Shown: positions 26,327 through 36,015, counted from the first letter of the stretch. The stretch: 64,000 nt of DNA from Nocardioides seonyuensis (GCF_004683965.1 NZ_CP038436.1:3906001-3970000), one strand, 5' to 3'. A program made the numbers and translations. The notes: generated by a model not told the origin, from the sequence alone.

Positions 26327-27058
26327 TCAGGCCCTGATGCGCGAGAGGAAGGCCCTGGTCCGCTCCTGGGTGGGGTTGCCCAGGACCTGCTCGGGCGTCC
26401 CCGACTCGTGGATCCGTCCGTCGTGGAGGAAGCAGACCTGGTCGGCGACCTCGCGCGCGAAGCCCATCTCGTGGGTGTTCAGCAGCATCGTCACTCCGTC
26501 GGCCTTCAGCTCTCCGAGAAGGTCGAGCACCTCTCCCACCAGCTCCGGGTCGAGCGCCGACGTCACCTCGTCGAGCAGCATCAGCCTCGGGTTCGCGACC
26601 AGCGCCCGCGCGATCGCCACGCGCTGCTGCTGGCCCCCCGAGAGGTCGTCGGGGCGGGCGCTGGCCTTCTCGGCGAGCCCCACCCGGTCCAGCATCTCCA
26701 GGCCGCGCGTGCGCGCTTCCGCGTCCGGGACGCCGTGCACCTTGCGCAGCGCGAGGGTGACGTTGCCGAGCACGCTCAGGTGCGGGAACAGGTTGTAGGC
26801 CTGGAACACCAGACCCATCCGGGAGCGCACCTCGTCGCCGTCGACCCGCGGGTCGGTGATGTCGCGGCCGTCGAAGGTGATCACACCGTCGTCGACGACC
26901 TCGAGCAGGTTGGCGCAGCGCAGCAGGGTCGACTTGCCCGACCCCGACGCGCCGATCAGGACCACGCACTGCCCGGCGTCGATCGTCAGGTCGACGGAGC
27001 TCAGCACCACGTGGTTCCCGAAGGCCTTGCGCACGCCCGTCATCGCCAGCAGTGCCAT
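26327..27058 (-). CDS. Polar amino-acid ABC transporter ATPase
   Basis: A 243-residue importer ATPase of the GlnQ/HisP type: Walker A GASGSGKST near residue 35, Q-loop FQAYNLFPHLSV, signature LSGGQQQR, Walker B LMLLDEVTSALDPE and switch THEMGFAREVAD. The THEMGFA form of the H-loop is typical of polar amino-acid transporters. The ATG at 27058 overlaps the permease stop (ATGA). It closes an operon running priA-hisF-binding protein-permease-ATPase. Confidence 0.9.
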   Translation of the reverse strand: MALLAMTGVRKAFGNHVVLSSVDLTIDAGQCVVLIGASGSGKSTLLRCANLLEVVDDGVITFDGRDITDPRVDGDEVRSRMGLVFQAYNLFPHLSVLGNVTLALRKVHGVPDAEARTRGLEMLDRVGLAEKASARPDDLSGGQQQRVAIARALVANPRLMLLDEVTSALDPELVGEVLDLLGELKADGVTMLLNTHEMGFAREVADQVCFLHDGRIHESGTPEQVLGNPTQERTRAFLSRIRA

Positions 27059-27921
27059 CAGAGCATTCCTCCCGCGCCGTGGAACCCCTGCTTGCGCGCG
27101 AACCAGTCCGTCAGCCTGGCCATCGGCACGGTCAGGCACACGAACAGCACGCCGGCGACGACGTACGGCGTGTAGTTGAAGTCGCGGGCCGTCTCTATCT
27201 GTGCGGCACGGATGGCGTCGATCACGCCCAGCACGGCGATCAGGCCGGAGTCCTTCTGCAGCGAGACCAGGTCGTTCATCAAGGGCGGCAGGACCCTCCT
27301 CCACGCCTGCGGCAGCACCACGTGGCGCAGGGTCTTCGCATAGCTCAGCCCCAGCGCCCGACCGGCGAGACGCTGGCTCGGGTGGATCGACTCGATCCCG
27401 GCCCGGAAGACCTCGGCGACGTAGGCGGAGTAGGACAGCACCAGCGCCGAGCAGCCCCAGAACAGCGCCGACTTGGGCAGGCCGCTGAGGTTGAGCGCTG
27501 GCCCCCCGAAGCCGAGCAGGAAGAGCACGAGCAGCAGCGGCAGGCCCCGGAACACGTCGACGTAGGCCGTGCCGAGCATTCGCAGCGGGAACGCCACCGG
27601 CCCACGCAGGGTGCGCATGACCGCGATCGTGAGACTGACGACCAGGATCAGCAGCGCACAGACCAGCATCACCCGGATGTTCAGCCAGAGGCCCTCGAGC
27701 ACCGCAGGGAACGAGTCAACGGCCTTGTCCCAGTCGAAGTAGGTCTCAGCGACGCGGTCCCATCCAGGCGAGGAGACGACGACGTAGCCCAGGACTCCCA
27801 GGAGGAAGGTCGTGCTGAGTCCGGCGATGCCGGCGCTGCGAAACGTCTGGCGCCGGCGCCAGGCGTCCCGCTCACGCTGGACCGCCGACGGCGTCCAGTC
27901 GGCGCCGTCGACTGTGGACAT
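27058..27921 (-). CDS. Polar amino-acid ABC transporter permease
   Basis: A 287-residue permease. One hydrophobic segment lies near residues 30-52, and the His/Glu/Gln-type permease core starts near residue 75 with about five more segments. The family loop is seen as VFRGLPLLLVL and the EAA-type coupling motif as GIESIHPSQRLAGRALGLS. The ATG at 27921 is coupled to the binding-protein stop; the frame is open 12 codons further upstream without similarity. It imports one of the polar amino acids; specificity cannot be read from sequence. Confidence 0.9.
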   Translation of the reverse strand: MSTVDGADWTPSAVQRERDAWRRRQTFRSAGIAGLSTTFLLGVLGYVVVSSPGWDRVAETYFDWDKAVDSFPAVLEGLWLNIRVMLVCALLILVVSLTIAVMRTLRGPVAFPLRMLGTAYVDVFRGLPLLLVLFLLGFGGPALNLSGLPKSALFWGCSALVLSYSAYVAEVFRAGIESIHPSQRLAGRALGLSYAKTLRHVVLPQAWRRVLPPLMNDLVSLQKDSGLIAVLGVIDAIRAAQIETARDFNYTPYVVAGVLFVCLTVPMARLTDWFARKQGFHGAGGML

Positions 27922-28805
27922 CAGGACAGCTCGGGAGCGCCCTGCTGGGCGAGCCACTCTTCGTTGAGCTCGTCGAGGGTGCCGTCCTCGCGCAGCGCGT
28001 CGACCGCCTGCGTCACGCAGTCAGTGATCGCCGAGCCCTTGGGCAGCACCGCGCCGAACTGCTCGGGGGTCTCGCTCGCCAACGGGAGCTGGCCGACGAT
28101 CACCCCGTCGTCGAGCTGGACCGCGGTCATGAAGTAGGCGGTCGGCAGGTCGACCACGATGCCGTCGATCTGGCCGTTCTTGAGGGCCTGGACCGCCTGG
28201 TCGTTGGTGTCGTAGACGCCGGGGTCCTGCGACGGCTGGATCTGCTCGGTGATGGCGTCATAGCTGGTGGTCCCCACCTGGGCGCCGAGCTTGGCGTCGG
28301 CGAGGTCCTCCAGGGAGGACGCGTCGGCGATCGCGCTGCCCTCGTTGGTGATGACGGTCTGCCGGACGTCGTAGTAGCCGGAGGAGAAGTCGACCGCGTT
28401 GCGTCGCTTCTCGGTGATGGAGACCTGGTTGACGTCGAAGTCGAAGCCGGTGGCGCCCGGCTGCACGACCTTGTTGAACGGCACCACGGTCCACGTGACG
28501 TCGTCCTCGTCGAAGCCGAGCTCCTCGGCGATCGCGTAGGCGACCGCGGACTCGTAGCCCTCCCCGTTGGCCGGGTCGTCGTCGACGAACCACGGCTCGT
28601 AGGCCGGGGAGTCGGTCGCGATCGTCAGCGCCCCCGGCGTGACCGTCTCCATGGTCTCGGGGGTGCACTCCTCCGAGGTCGAGGTGGTCTCCTCGGCGGT
28701 GCCCGCGTCCTCGGCCTCATCGGCGGGGGCACAGGCTGCGAGGGAGGTGGCGAGGAGGGCGACGGCAGCGGCGCGGGTGAGCGCGTTCAGGGGCAGGGCA
28801 GACAT
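27921..28805 (-). CDS. Amino-acid ABC transporter substrate-binding lipoprotein
   Basis: A 294-residue extracellular binding protein of the SBP_bac_3 family. The N-terminus is a lipoprotein signal ending in a LAAC lipobox (Cys25). An acidic linker (about 26-55) precedes the two-lobe domain, recognised by LTIATDSPAYEPWF, VVPFNKVVQP and the DGIVVDLPTAYF segment. The ATG at 28805 gives the cleanest signal peptide; a GTG at 28826 overlapping the hisF stop is an alternative that would make the genes translationally coupled. Confidence 0.85.
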   Translation of the reverse strand: MSALPLNALTRAAAVALLATSLAACAPADEAEDAGTAEETTSTSEECTPETMETVTPGALTIATDSPAYEPWFVDDDPANGEGYESAVAYAIAEELGFDEDDVTWTVVPFNKVVQPGATGFDFDVNQVSITEKRRNAVDFSSGYYDVRQTVITNEGSAIADASSLEDLADAKLGAQVGTTSYDAITEQIQPSQDPGVYDTNDQAVQALKNGQIDGIVVDLPTAYFMTAVQLDDGVIVGQLPLASETPEQFGAVLPKGSAITDCVTQAVDALREDGTLDELNEEWLAQQGAPELS

Positions 28806-28822
28806 GGGTTGAATCCTAAACG

Positions 28823-29584
28823 TCACCGGACGGGGTGGCCGCCAGATCTCAGCCCGGCCTTGACGTCGGCGATGCTCAGGGTGCCGAAGTGGAAGACCGT
28901 CGCGGCGAGCACCGCGTCCGCACCGGCGTCGACGGCTGGCGGAAAGTGATCAACGGCACCTGCCCCGCCGCTCGCGATCACGGGGATGCTGACCTCGCGA
29001 CGCACGGCCCTGATCAGCTCGAGGTCGAATCCGTCGGTGGTGCCGTCGGCGTCCATGGCGTTGAGCAGGATCTCGCCGGCACCGAGCTCGGCTCCCCTGG
29101 CAGCCCACTCGACCGCGTCGAGACCGGCGCTCTTGCGGCCGCCGTGGGTGGTCACCTCGAACCCGCTGCCGGTCCCCTCCGCCCGGCGGGCGTCGACACT
29201 GAGCACGAGCACCTGGCTGCCGAACCGGTCCGCCACCTCCGCGATGAGCTCGGGCCGGTGGATCGCCGCCGTGTTCATCGCGACCTTGTCGGCACCCGCG
29301 CGCAGCAGCCGGTCCACGTCCTCCACGCTGCTCACTCCCCCGCCCACCGTCAGCGGGATGAAGACCTCCTCGGCGGTGCGGGACACGATCTCCATCGTCG
29401 TCGCGCGTCCCTCGTGGGAGGCCGAGATGTCGAGGAAGGTCAGCTCGTCGGCCCCTTCCGCGTCGTAGAGCCGGGCCAGCTCCACCGGGTCGCCCGCATC
29501 TCGCAGCTCGGTGAAGTTGACGCCCTTGACCACCCGGCCGCCGTCGACGTCCAGGCAGGGGATCACGCGGATCGAGAGCGTCAC
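28823..29584 (-). CDS. hisF: Imidazole glycerol phosphate synthase, cyclase subunit
   Basis: A 253-residue (beta/alpha)8-barrel that, with HisH, converts PRFAR and glutamine-derived ammonia to imidazole glycerol phosphate and AICAR. Family marks are [16 protein letters not shown] (catalytic Asp near residue 12), [13 protein letters not shown], and [15 protein letters not shown] (second catalytic Asp). The length is normal. The GTG start overlaps the priA stop. It lies about 6.6 kb from its partner gene hisH, because a block of unrelated genes separates hisH from priA-hisF. Confidence 0.95.
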   Translation of the reverse strand: MTLSIRVIPCLDVDGGRVVKGVNFTELRDAGDPVELARLYDAEGADELTFLDISASHEGRATTMEIVSRTAEEVFIPLTVGGGVSSVEDVDRLLRAGADKVAMNTAAIHRPELIAEVADRFGSQVLVLSVDARRAEGTGSGFEVTTHGGRKSAGLDAVEWAARGAELGAGEILLNAMDADGTTDGFDLELIRAVRREVSIPVIASGGAGAVDHFPPAVDAGADAVLAATVFHFGTLSIADVKAGLRSGGHPVR

Positions 29585-30333
29585 TGCGGCGCCCGTCGCT
29601 GGGTCAGCGCCAGGGCGTCCTCGAGGGTGAACCGGCCCTCGTAGAGCGCCGTCCCCGCGATGGCGCCCTCGACACCGATCGGCACGAGGTCCATCAGGGC
29701 CCGGATGTCGTCGAGCGTGGTCACTCCCCCACTCGCGACGACCGGTCGGTCGGTGCGCTCGCAGACGTCGCGGAGGAGCTGGAGGTTGGGGCCGGCGAGC
29801 ATGCCGTCCTTGTTGACGTCGGTGACGACGTAGCGCGCGCAGCCCTCGGCGTCGAGACGGGCCAGGGTCTCGTAGAGGTCGCCGCCCTCACGGGTCCAGC
29901 CGCGCGCCGCCAGCGTCGTACCCCTCACGTCGAGGCCTATCGCCACCCGGTCGCCGTAGGTCGCTATGGCGCGGGCGCACCACTCGGGCGACTCGAGTGC
30001 CGCCGTGCCGATGTTGACCCGACGGCAGCCCGTCGCCATGGCGGCCTCGAGGGACTCGTCGTCGCGGATGCCGCCGCTCATCTCAACCCGGATGTCGAGG
30101 GTGCCGACGATCTGAGCCTGGAGCTCACGGTTGTGGCCGTGCCCGAACGCCGCGTCGAGGTCGACGAGGTGGATCCACTCCGCACCCGCCTCCTGCCAGC
30201 GAAGCGCCGCCTCGACCGGGTCGCCGAAGCGCTTCTCGGACCCGTCGACTCCCTGGGTCAGCTGGACGGCCTGGCCACCCTTGATGTCGACGGCGGGCAG
30301 GAGCTCGAGGTGGCGCTGATCGGGGGAAGCCAT
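29581..30333 (-). CDS. priA: Phosphoribosyl isomerase HisA/PriA
   Basis: A 250-residue (beta/alpha)8-barrel isomerising ProFAR to PRFAR in histidine synthesis. In actinobacteria this protein usually also performs the TrpF step (PriA). Marks: [18 protein letters not shown] with the catalytic Asp, [13 protein letters not shown], and [15 protein letters not shown] with the second catalytic Asp. Dual specificity is inferred from lineage; no trpF is visible to test it. It is the first gene of the block containing hisF and the amino-acid transporter, with a 107-bp upstream gap. Confidence 0.9.
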   Translation of the reverse strand: MASPDQRHLELLPAVDIKGGQAVQLTQGVDGSEKRFGDPVEAALRWQEAGAEWIHLVDLDAAFGHGHNRELQAQIVGTLDIRVEMSGGIRDDESLEAAMATGCRRVNIGTAALESPEWCARAIATYGDRVAIGLDVRGTTLAARGWTREGGDLYETLARLDAEGCARYVVTDVNKDGMLAGPNLQLLRDVCERTDRPVVASGGVTTLDDIRALMDLVPIGVEGAIAGTALYEGRFTLEDALALTQRRAPQ

Positions 30334-30440
30334 GCCTCGATCCTATGAGTGGTCGCGATGGTCCATACCGGGGTATCCATGCGCTGGCCACGGCGCTCTA
30401 ATGGAACCTCCGGCACCTCCGCCACTGCCCCGAGGCCTTC

Positions 30441-31148
30441 ATGACCCACCGTCTGCTGCACATCGTCGCCACTCCGCGCGGGCTCGCCTCGCACACCGGA
30501 CGCCTCTCGGGTGTGCTCCTGGAGGAGCTCCACGCGAAGTACGACGACCTCGACGTCAAGACCCTCGACCTCTTCAGCGTCGACCTGCCTGCTGTGGCCG
30601 GGGCCAACATCAAGACGAAGTACGCGCTGATGACCGGCCAGGCGATCGACGAGGACGCCCGTGGCTCGTGGAGCGACATCGAGCGCACCATCGAGCAGTT
30701 CCTCGACGCCGACACCTATCTCCTGACCGTGCCGATGTGGAACTTCAGCGTCCCCTACGCCCTGAAGTACTACATCGACGCGATCGTCCAGCCCGGCTAC
30801 CTGTTCCAGTACGACGAGCAGGGACGCCCCGAGGGCCTTGTGCATGGCAGGCAGATGATCTGCGTGACCTCCCGGGGCGCCGACTACTCCTCTGGCCCAC
30901 TTGCTTCCTACGACTTCCTCGAGAGCTACCTGCGAGCGATCTTCGGCTTCGTCGGGATCACCGACGTGGCGTTCTTCAACGCCCAGCCCATGGATGTCGG
31001 ACCCGACCAGCGCAAGATCGCATTCGCCAGCGCGATCGCGGAGGTGCGTGCATGGGTGGCAGGTGAGGAACGGGGCGCCTCGCTCGACGTCCCGGACCCG
31101 CGCGTGCCCGAGCCCGAGCCCGCTCCAGGCCTGGCCGTCGTCGACTGA
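30441..31148 (+). CDS. FMN-dependent azoreductase-like NAD(P)H oxidoreductase
   Basis: A 235-residue flavodoxin-fold protein of the AzoR type. The N-terminal strand and loop HIVATPRG bind the FMN phosphate. The conserved VPMWNFSVPYALKYYID segment and the CVTSRGADYS loop are characteristic. The C-terminal ~25 residues are Pro/Glu-rich. Members reduce quinones and azo compounds with NAD(P)H. It is the only plus-strand gene in the block separating the his gene groups, divergent from priA. Confidence 0.85.
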   Translation: MTHRLLHIVATPRGLASHTGRLSGVLLEELHAKYDDLDVKTLDLFSVDLPAVAGANIKTKYALMTGQAIDEDARGSWSDIERTIEQFLDADTYLLTVPMWNFSVPYALKYYIDAIVQPGYLFQYDEQGRPEGLVHGRQMICVTSRGADYSSGPLASYDFLESYLRAIFGFVGITDVAFFNAQPMDVGPDQRKIAFASAIAEVRAWVAGEERGASLDVPDPRVPEPEPAPGLAVVD

Positions 31149-31173
31149 GGTCGTAGCTCGCCTGGTACGACGT

Positions 31174-31788
31174 TCACCGCCAGGTGGGGGCCACCTCCCG
31201 GGAGTAGCGGCGTCCGAGCAGGCCGGTCATGACGCTGACCACCGGACCCGGGATCGTGGCCCGCAGCGACGACAGCTCACGCTCCCCCGCACCGTCCTGC
31301 ATCCAGGCGAGCGCGTTGGCCGCGTCGACGATGCTCGCCGGACGCAGCCGCTTGGCGACCGCCCTCCACTCCGGGTCGTCCTCGAGGGCAGCCACCAGCG
31401 GCTCGACGTCGCGCTCCTCGTGGTCGAGGTGCGTGTTGGTGACCCTGCCTGCCTCGGCCACTGCGTCAGCAGCGGTCGACGCCTGCGCCGTGGTGGGCTC
31501 CTGCACCAGGTCGTCGAGAGCGGCCGAGGCGGAGGACAGCGTGACCTTCATCGCCGCGTGCTCCTCCTCCATGGCCGCCAGCAGCGACGCGTCGTGTCCA
31601 CGGGACTCCAGGAACGGCCAGATGTTGGCGTCCTCGGCCTCATGGTGGTGGGTCAGCTGGTGGACCAGGTGCTGCCACGCCCCGTGCAGCTGGGACGCGC
31701 GTGAGCGATCACCCTCGGGGAATGACCGCAGCGCCTGCTCGGTGCGCGCGATGTCTCGGCGTACGGCTGCGTGGATGATCTGGTTCAT
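31174..31788 (-). CDS. Hemerythrin-domain protein
   Basis: A 204-residue helical protein with the metal-ligand pattern of hemerythrin-like domains: IIHAAVRRDI, HHHEAEDANIWP, EEEHAAM and THLDHEERDVEP, giving spaced His/Glu/Asp ligands for a di-iron centre in the first ~140 residues. The C-terminal ~60 residues are probably a helical extension. The ATG at 31788 with CGGAG upstream is preferred over the GTG at 31803. Possible roles are oxygen, NO or iron sensing. It is 16 bp downstream of the secreted phosphodiesterase-like gene. Confidence 0.85.
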   Translation of the reverse strand: MNQIIHAAVRRDIARTEQALRSFPEGDRSRASQLHGAWQHLVHQLTHHHEAEDANIWPFLESRGHDASLLAAMEEEHAAMKVTLSSASAALDDLVQEPTTAQASTAADAVAEAGRVTNTHLDHEERDVEPLVAALEDDPEWRAVAKRLRPASIVDAANALAWMQDGAGERELSSLRATIPGPVVSVMTGLLGRRYSREVAPTWR

Positions 31789-31804
31789 GCTCAGCTCCGC
31801 CACC

Positions 31805-33004
31805 TCAGAGACCTCGCACCCGCATGACCACTCCGGCGTGGTCGGAGGGCCACAGGCCGGTCGCCGGGTCGCGCGGGTCTCCGTCGCGGCCCGTCACCCG
31901 ACCGCGGTCGGTGGTGAGCGGCTCACCTGACGCGGTGCGCCCGAAGACCATGTCGATGCGGTGGGTCCACGACCCGGGAAGGGGTTCGTCGACCGTCTCG
32001 TTGAGCCCCGAGGTGTCTCCGGCGTCGAAGCCGGGCAGGTCGGCCGGCCGCCCTGAGGCCTTCCAGAGGTCGGTGTAGCCGCCTGGCCCGGTGATCAGCT
32101 CGTAGGGTGCCTTGTGGGGCACCGTGTCGATCTCCTTGACCTTGCTGTTGACCGGATCGGAGTTGCAGTCGCACACGAAGATCGTGCTGCGGTCCGGCGA
32201 GGTGGCCTCCGACACCAGCTGCTGCGCCTGGGCCAGGGCGATGTCGGAGCTGAAGGCCTCGAGGTGGGTGTTGACGAAGCGGAACCGCTCGGAGCCCGCC
32301 CGCACGTCGATCCACTGGTAGCCCCGGTCGAAGTCGAACGTCACGCCCGCGACCCCGAGCGAGAGGTTCACGTCGTAGACAGCCTGACCCTCGTCGATCT
32401 CGGTGAGGCTGCTGGACTGTCGCATCAGGACGACGTCGCGCATGGTCAGCCGGATGTCTCGGGGGTTGACCGGTGCCGCGACGCTGCCGGAGAAGCTGGG
32501 CGCCTCGACGTCCGCGCGGTCGGCGATGCTGGCCGCCACGTAGGGCGTGCCTCGCTCGGCGAGCTCGTCGAGGAGGATCTGCAGGAAGTCGTAGTCGACG
32601 ACCTCCGCGTTGGGCACGCCGACCTGCCCGATCTCCATCGGCCCGTGCCGCCACAGGGCGACCTCCTGCAGACCGACCAGGTCGGGTCGCGCGTCACCGA
32701 TCTCGTCGGCCAGGAGCTCAGCGCGCACGTGGAAGTCGGTGCGATCCACGATCCTGCGGCTCTCGTCCGTCGCGTGGGCGAGTGCGGTGAGCACGGTGAT
32801 CAGGCTGGCCCCCGGCTGGGCGGCGGCTTCCATCGCTGCCTCGACGGGGCGGTTGATGTCGACGCCGAGATAGATGTTGCGGGTCATCACCGTCACCGGC
32901 TTGCCCGGCGGGGTCTTGGCCTCCGCCAGCCCCATCACCGTCAGCGGTGCCAGCAGGACCGACGCCGCGCACCCCAGCGCAGCCAGTCGTCGCCTCGTCG
33001 TCAT
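31805..33004 (-). CDS. Secreted endonuclease/exonuclease/phosphatase-family protein
   Basis: A 399-residue protein with a Sec-type signal peptide (basic MTTRRR, hydrophobic core, cleavage near residue 29). The mature part has the EEP catalytic order: MTRNIYLG (Asn), LVGLQEVALW (metal-binding Glu), VNTHLEAF (His), FVCDCNSDP (Asp/Asn) and WPSDHAGV (catalytic Asp-His). The family includes nucleases, sphingomyelinases and inositol phosphatases; the substrate here is unknown. It belongs to the block between hisH and priA. Confidence 0.85.
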   Translation of the reverse strand: MTTRRRLAALGCAASVLLAPLTVMGLAEAKTPPGKPVTVMTRNIYLGVDINRPVEAAMEAAAQPGASLITVLTALAHATDESRRIVDRTDFHVRAELLADEIGDARPDLVGLQEVALWRHGPMEIGQVGVPNAEVVDYDFLQILLDELAERGTPYVAASIADRADVEAPSFSGSVAAPVNPRDIRLTMRDVVLMRQSSSLTEIDEGQAVYDVNLSLGVAGVTFDFDRGYQWIDVRAGSERFRFVNTHLEAFSSDIALAQAQQLVSEATSPDRSTIFVCDCNSDPVNSKVKEIDTVPHKAPYELITGPGGYTDLWKASGRPADLPGFDAGDTSGLNETVDEPLPGSWTHRIDMVFGRTASGEPLTTDRGRVTGRDGDPRDPATGLWPSDHAGVVMRVRGL

Positions 33005-33091
33005 GTTCCCTCCCGGAGTCGCGTGGTCCCTGCATTCTGGACCCGGGAGGGCCGCTTGTCATCGCCCGAATCCTGTGGGCTCCGACCAGAT

Positions 33092-34510
33092 CTACGACAG
33101 CGAGGACTCGCCGTCACCGCCCCGCGCCAGGTAGTCGTGCAAGGTGTCGCGGGCGTGCTCGAAGAACGCCCGGACGTTGGTGACGGCCGTCGGGGTGTCG
33201 GGGACGCTGCACATCACGTGCGTCCCAGCAGGCATCCGGTTGATCCACACGTTGACGTCGTCGTCGTCCCCACCACCGGTGAGCCCGAAGAACCGCTGGG
33301 CGTCCCAGCGCTCGCTGCCGGGGACCAGGCGACCGTCGAGGTACGACACGATCGGCGGGCGCTGGATGCTGTCGCTCTCGAAGCCGAAGACCTCCTTCAC
33401 CAGCTCCATGACGCGCAGCACGGGCACGTCGGCGCAGACCTGGGCGGACCTGAACGTCTCGCGCACCCGGCGCGCGATGGAGACGATGTCGTCCCCGGCT
33501 GCCAGGTCCACGTGGATGGGGGTGAGATTGACGAACCATCCCATCGCCGGGAGCTGCTCGGCAGTGGTCCTGGTGTGGATCGGGTTCAGGAAGCGGTACG
33601 CCGAGCGGCCGGCGAGGTCGCGCGCGGCGATGGCGCACGCGGCGTACACGACAGACGGGAACGTCGCACCGTCCTGACGAGCCAGCCTCTCCACAGCCTC
33701 GGTCTCGGGACCGTCGAGGAGGTCGATCCGGGCCGGGACGAGCACTTCCTGCTGTCCGGGGGCGAGTCCCAGCTCCATCGGGAACGTGGCCAGCGTGCCC
33801 ATGTCCTTCATGGCGTAGTCGGCCCAGTAGGCGATGGCGGGGTGCTCGACAGTGACCTGGGCGGCGGCCTCGCGCTCGACCTGCGCATAGTCGGTGTAGC
33901 TCACCGTCGGCGGCAGGTCGACCGGACGTCCCTCCTCGAGCGCCTCGTAGATCTCGTTGATCTCGGTGAACGCGATCATGACGCTGAAGCCGTCGGAGTA
34001 GCAGTGGTCCTGTCCGAGGTAGACCGCAGACCGCTCCTGGGAGGCGACCGCGACCATCGTGTAGCCCAAGGTGTCGAAGGGCGTGCAGACCTCGTCGAGC
34101 AGCGGCCCGACGACCGCACGCAACGACGTCATGTCGTCGACGCGGCCCGCGGCCTCGGCCACGAACTCGATGTCGTCCACGTGCACGTCGTGTCGGACGT
34201 AGCCACCTTCGCCGACGGTGAACCACCCTTGCAGGACGCCGTGGCGACGCACCCAGGTCGTCAGGGTGCGGGCCAGGACCTGGGGGTCGATGCGACCTTC
34301 GCGCTCGAACGCCAGTGCCAGCCAGCTGGCGTCTCGCTTGCCGATGCGCTCCATCGCCAGGCGCAGGTCGAGGTGGGCGGTCTGCAGGTAGGACGGCTGC
34401 GCGTCCGAGCGCTCCGCGCGCCCCATCGCCTGCCTGGTGCGCAGGCTCGGCCTCAGGAGCCACACCTCTCCGGTGACGGTCTCGTGGTCATCGAGACGAG
34501 TCATCTGCAT
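33092..34510 (-). CDS. Stand-alone condensation-domain acyltransferase-like protein
   Basis: A 472-residue protein of the condensation/PapA acyltransferase superfamily. The active-site motif is DHCYSDG, with catalytic-type His169, D173 and G174; the usual first His of HHxxxDG is Asp. Other superfamily features are a LGQDH strand before the motif, LNPIHTRTT, and a late GWFVNLTPI segment. No adenylation or carrier domain is fused or visible nearby. The ATG at 34510 has AGGAG 10 bp upstream. It overlaps the second condensation-domain gene by 23 bp. It may acylate a lipid, sugar or peptide; the product is unknown. Confidence 0.75.
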   Translation of the reverse strand: MQMTRLDDHETVTGEVWLLRPSLRTRQAMGRAERSDAQPSYLQTAHLDLRLAMERIGKRDASWLALAFEREGRIDPQVLARTLTTWVRRHGVLQGWFTVGEGGYVRHDVHVDDIEFVAEAAGRVDDMTSLRAVVGPLLDEVCTPFDTLGYTMVAVASQERSAVYLGQDHCYSDGFSVMIAFTEINEIYEALEEGRPVDLPPTVSYTDYAQVEREAAAQVTVEHPAIAYWADYAMKDMGTLATFPMELGLAPGQQEVLVPARIDLLDGPETEAVERLARQDGATFPSVVYAACAIAARDLAGRSAYRFLNPIHTRTTAEQLPAMGWFVNLTPIHVDLAAGDDIVSIARRVRETFRSAQVCADVPVLRVMELVKEVFGFESDSIQRPPIVSYLDGRLVPGSERWDAQRFFGLTGGGDDDDVNVWINRMPAGTHVMCSVPDTPTAVTNVRAFFEHARDTLHDYLARGGDGESSLS

Positions 34511-35951
34511 GGTGGGCACTCTCCTGTCGTGGGGACGGAACGGTCGGCACGAGCTCGGACCGCGGCACGCGCGAGCCGCGCAACGCGCTCTGCAAGGAGC
34601 CCCGCATCAGGACCGCGAGGGTGGAGACCCAGGAAGCACACTCGCGGGTGTCGGGGTGGCGCGCCTCGAGGAACGTCCCGGTGGGCAGGCAGTTGATCCA
34701 GGCATGCGCCTGGTCGCTGGGCGGTACGTGGCCCAGGTAGCCGCGAGCCTGGGTGGAGGCCCATTCAGACCATCCGGGGCAGTACCTGGAGTCCATGAAC
34801 GAGACGACCAGGCCCGGCTCGACTCGGGTGCCGAGCAGGTCCCCCACCACCCCCAGCGGAATGCGACCCGACGGAGCCGAGTCGGTCCAGGCCGACCGGA
34901 CTGCCATGACCGAGTCACGGAGGTCGGCCGACGGGTCGACGTCGACGGTCAGTGGCGCCACGCCGGCGAACCACCCAACGGACCCGCGGTAGGGACGGGA
35001 GCGACCGTGGGTGCTCATCATCGTCCTGACCGTCGTGGGCGCAGGGCCCTCCTGCACGGCGATCGCCCGCAGCAGCAGCGCGATGAACCCCAACCCGTAG
35101 GAGACGCCCCACGATTCGCAGAGAGCGCGGAACGCCTCCGACTCCTCCGCAGCGGCGACGGGCAGCGACACCATGGCGTGCGTGACCTGGTCGCCGCGAC
35201 GCACGCCCGAGGCCGGCGGCAGGCCGGGGACCTGACCGCGATCGTCGAGCAGCTCGCGCCACGGCCGGAGCCGCGGCTCCTGCACGGTGAGCGAGCGGGT
35301 GAACTCGCGCTCGTCACGGGCGTGCTCCAGGTGGCTCCCACTGAGCGCGAGCGCCGGGTCGGGGGCATCACCAGCCGCGAAGACCCTGTGCAGCAGCGGG
35401 ATCTCGGCGGCGAACGTGTACATCGAGAAGCCGTCGAAGGTCACGTGGTCGAAGGCCGCGAAGAGCGTGACCTCATCGCCCGACTCGAGCGTCACGAAGG
35501 CCGAGTGCGGCCAGGCGGCCGGGCCGGCGTGCGCCGCGAACCAGTCCATGATGACCGCGTGGACGGCCGAGGCGTCGTCGTGGACCCCCAACGGGACCTC
35601 CTCGAACTCCACGACCAGTGGCGGCAACAGCCGGCGACGGAACGGCTCGTCCTGGCCCGGCACGCCTGACGGCAGCCCGACCTGGCCGGGCACGTAGTCG
35701 CAGCGCAGGCTCTCGTGCCGGTCGAAAAGGCTCGCGAGGGCGGCGGCCACGGACCCTGGACCGGCGTCGGCCAGCACACAGGAAGCCCCGATCCACGGCG
35801 CGTCAGCAGGATCGCCCTGAGTGCGACCCATGGCACCGGAGAGGTGGCCGAGCTGGTCATGGGTCAGGGGTCGCGGGTCCACGGGGCACGACTCAAGGGC
35901 CGCACGGCTCGCAGCGGTGGGCACCCATGCCCTGACCTCCCCAGGCCGCAC
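34488..35951 (-). CDS. Second stand-alone condensation-domain acyltransferase-like protein
   Basis: A 487-residue paralogue-like companion of the following gene. The motif is FDHVTFDGF, and with the GTG start at 35951 its H169, D173 and G174 fall at the same residue numbers as in the partner, supporting a shared fold and this start. TTG 35981 and GTG 35960 are alternatives. Later segments include VGWFAGVAPLTVDV and a SFMDSRYCPGW stretch, both common in such acyltransferases. It is first of the pair and has a 209-bp upstream region with a palindrome. Confidence 0.7.
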   Translation of the reverse strand: MRPGEVRAWVPTAASRAALESCPVDPRPLTHDQLGHLSGAMGRTQGDPADAPWIGASCVLADAGPGSVAAALASLFDRHESLRCDYVPGQVGLPSGVPGQDEPFRRRLLPPLVVEFEEVPLGVHDDASAVHAVIMDWFAAHAGPAAWPHSAFVTLESGDEVTLFAAFDHVTFDGFSMYTFAAEIPLLHRVFAAGDAPDPALALSGSHLEHARDEREFTRSLTVQEPRLRPWRELLDDRGQVPGLPPASGVRRGDQVTHAMVSLPVAAAEESEAFRALCESWGVSYGLGFIALLLRAIAVQEGPAPTTVRTMMSTHGRSRPYRGSVGWFAGVAPLTVDVDPSADLRDSVMAVRSAWTDSAPSGRIPLGVVGDLLGTRVEPGLVVSFMDSRYCPGWSEWASTQARGYLGHVPPSDQAHAWINCLPTGTFLEARHPDTRECASWVSTLAVLMRGSLQSALRGSRVPRSELVPTVPSPRQESAHHADDSSR

Positions 35952-36015
35952 GTCACCCACCCTCAGATGTGACGAACGCAAAACCCTGCCTCCCAGCTTG
36001 GGCTACTCCCCAGAA

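Noticed and set aside
32114..34696. 860-codon plus-strand frame
   Set aside because: It lies opposite the phosphodiesterase-like and first condensation genes, which have clear motifs; this is a high-GC antisense shadow.
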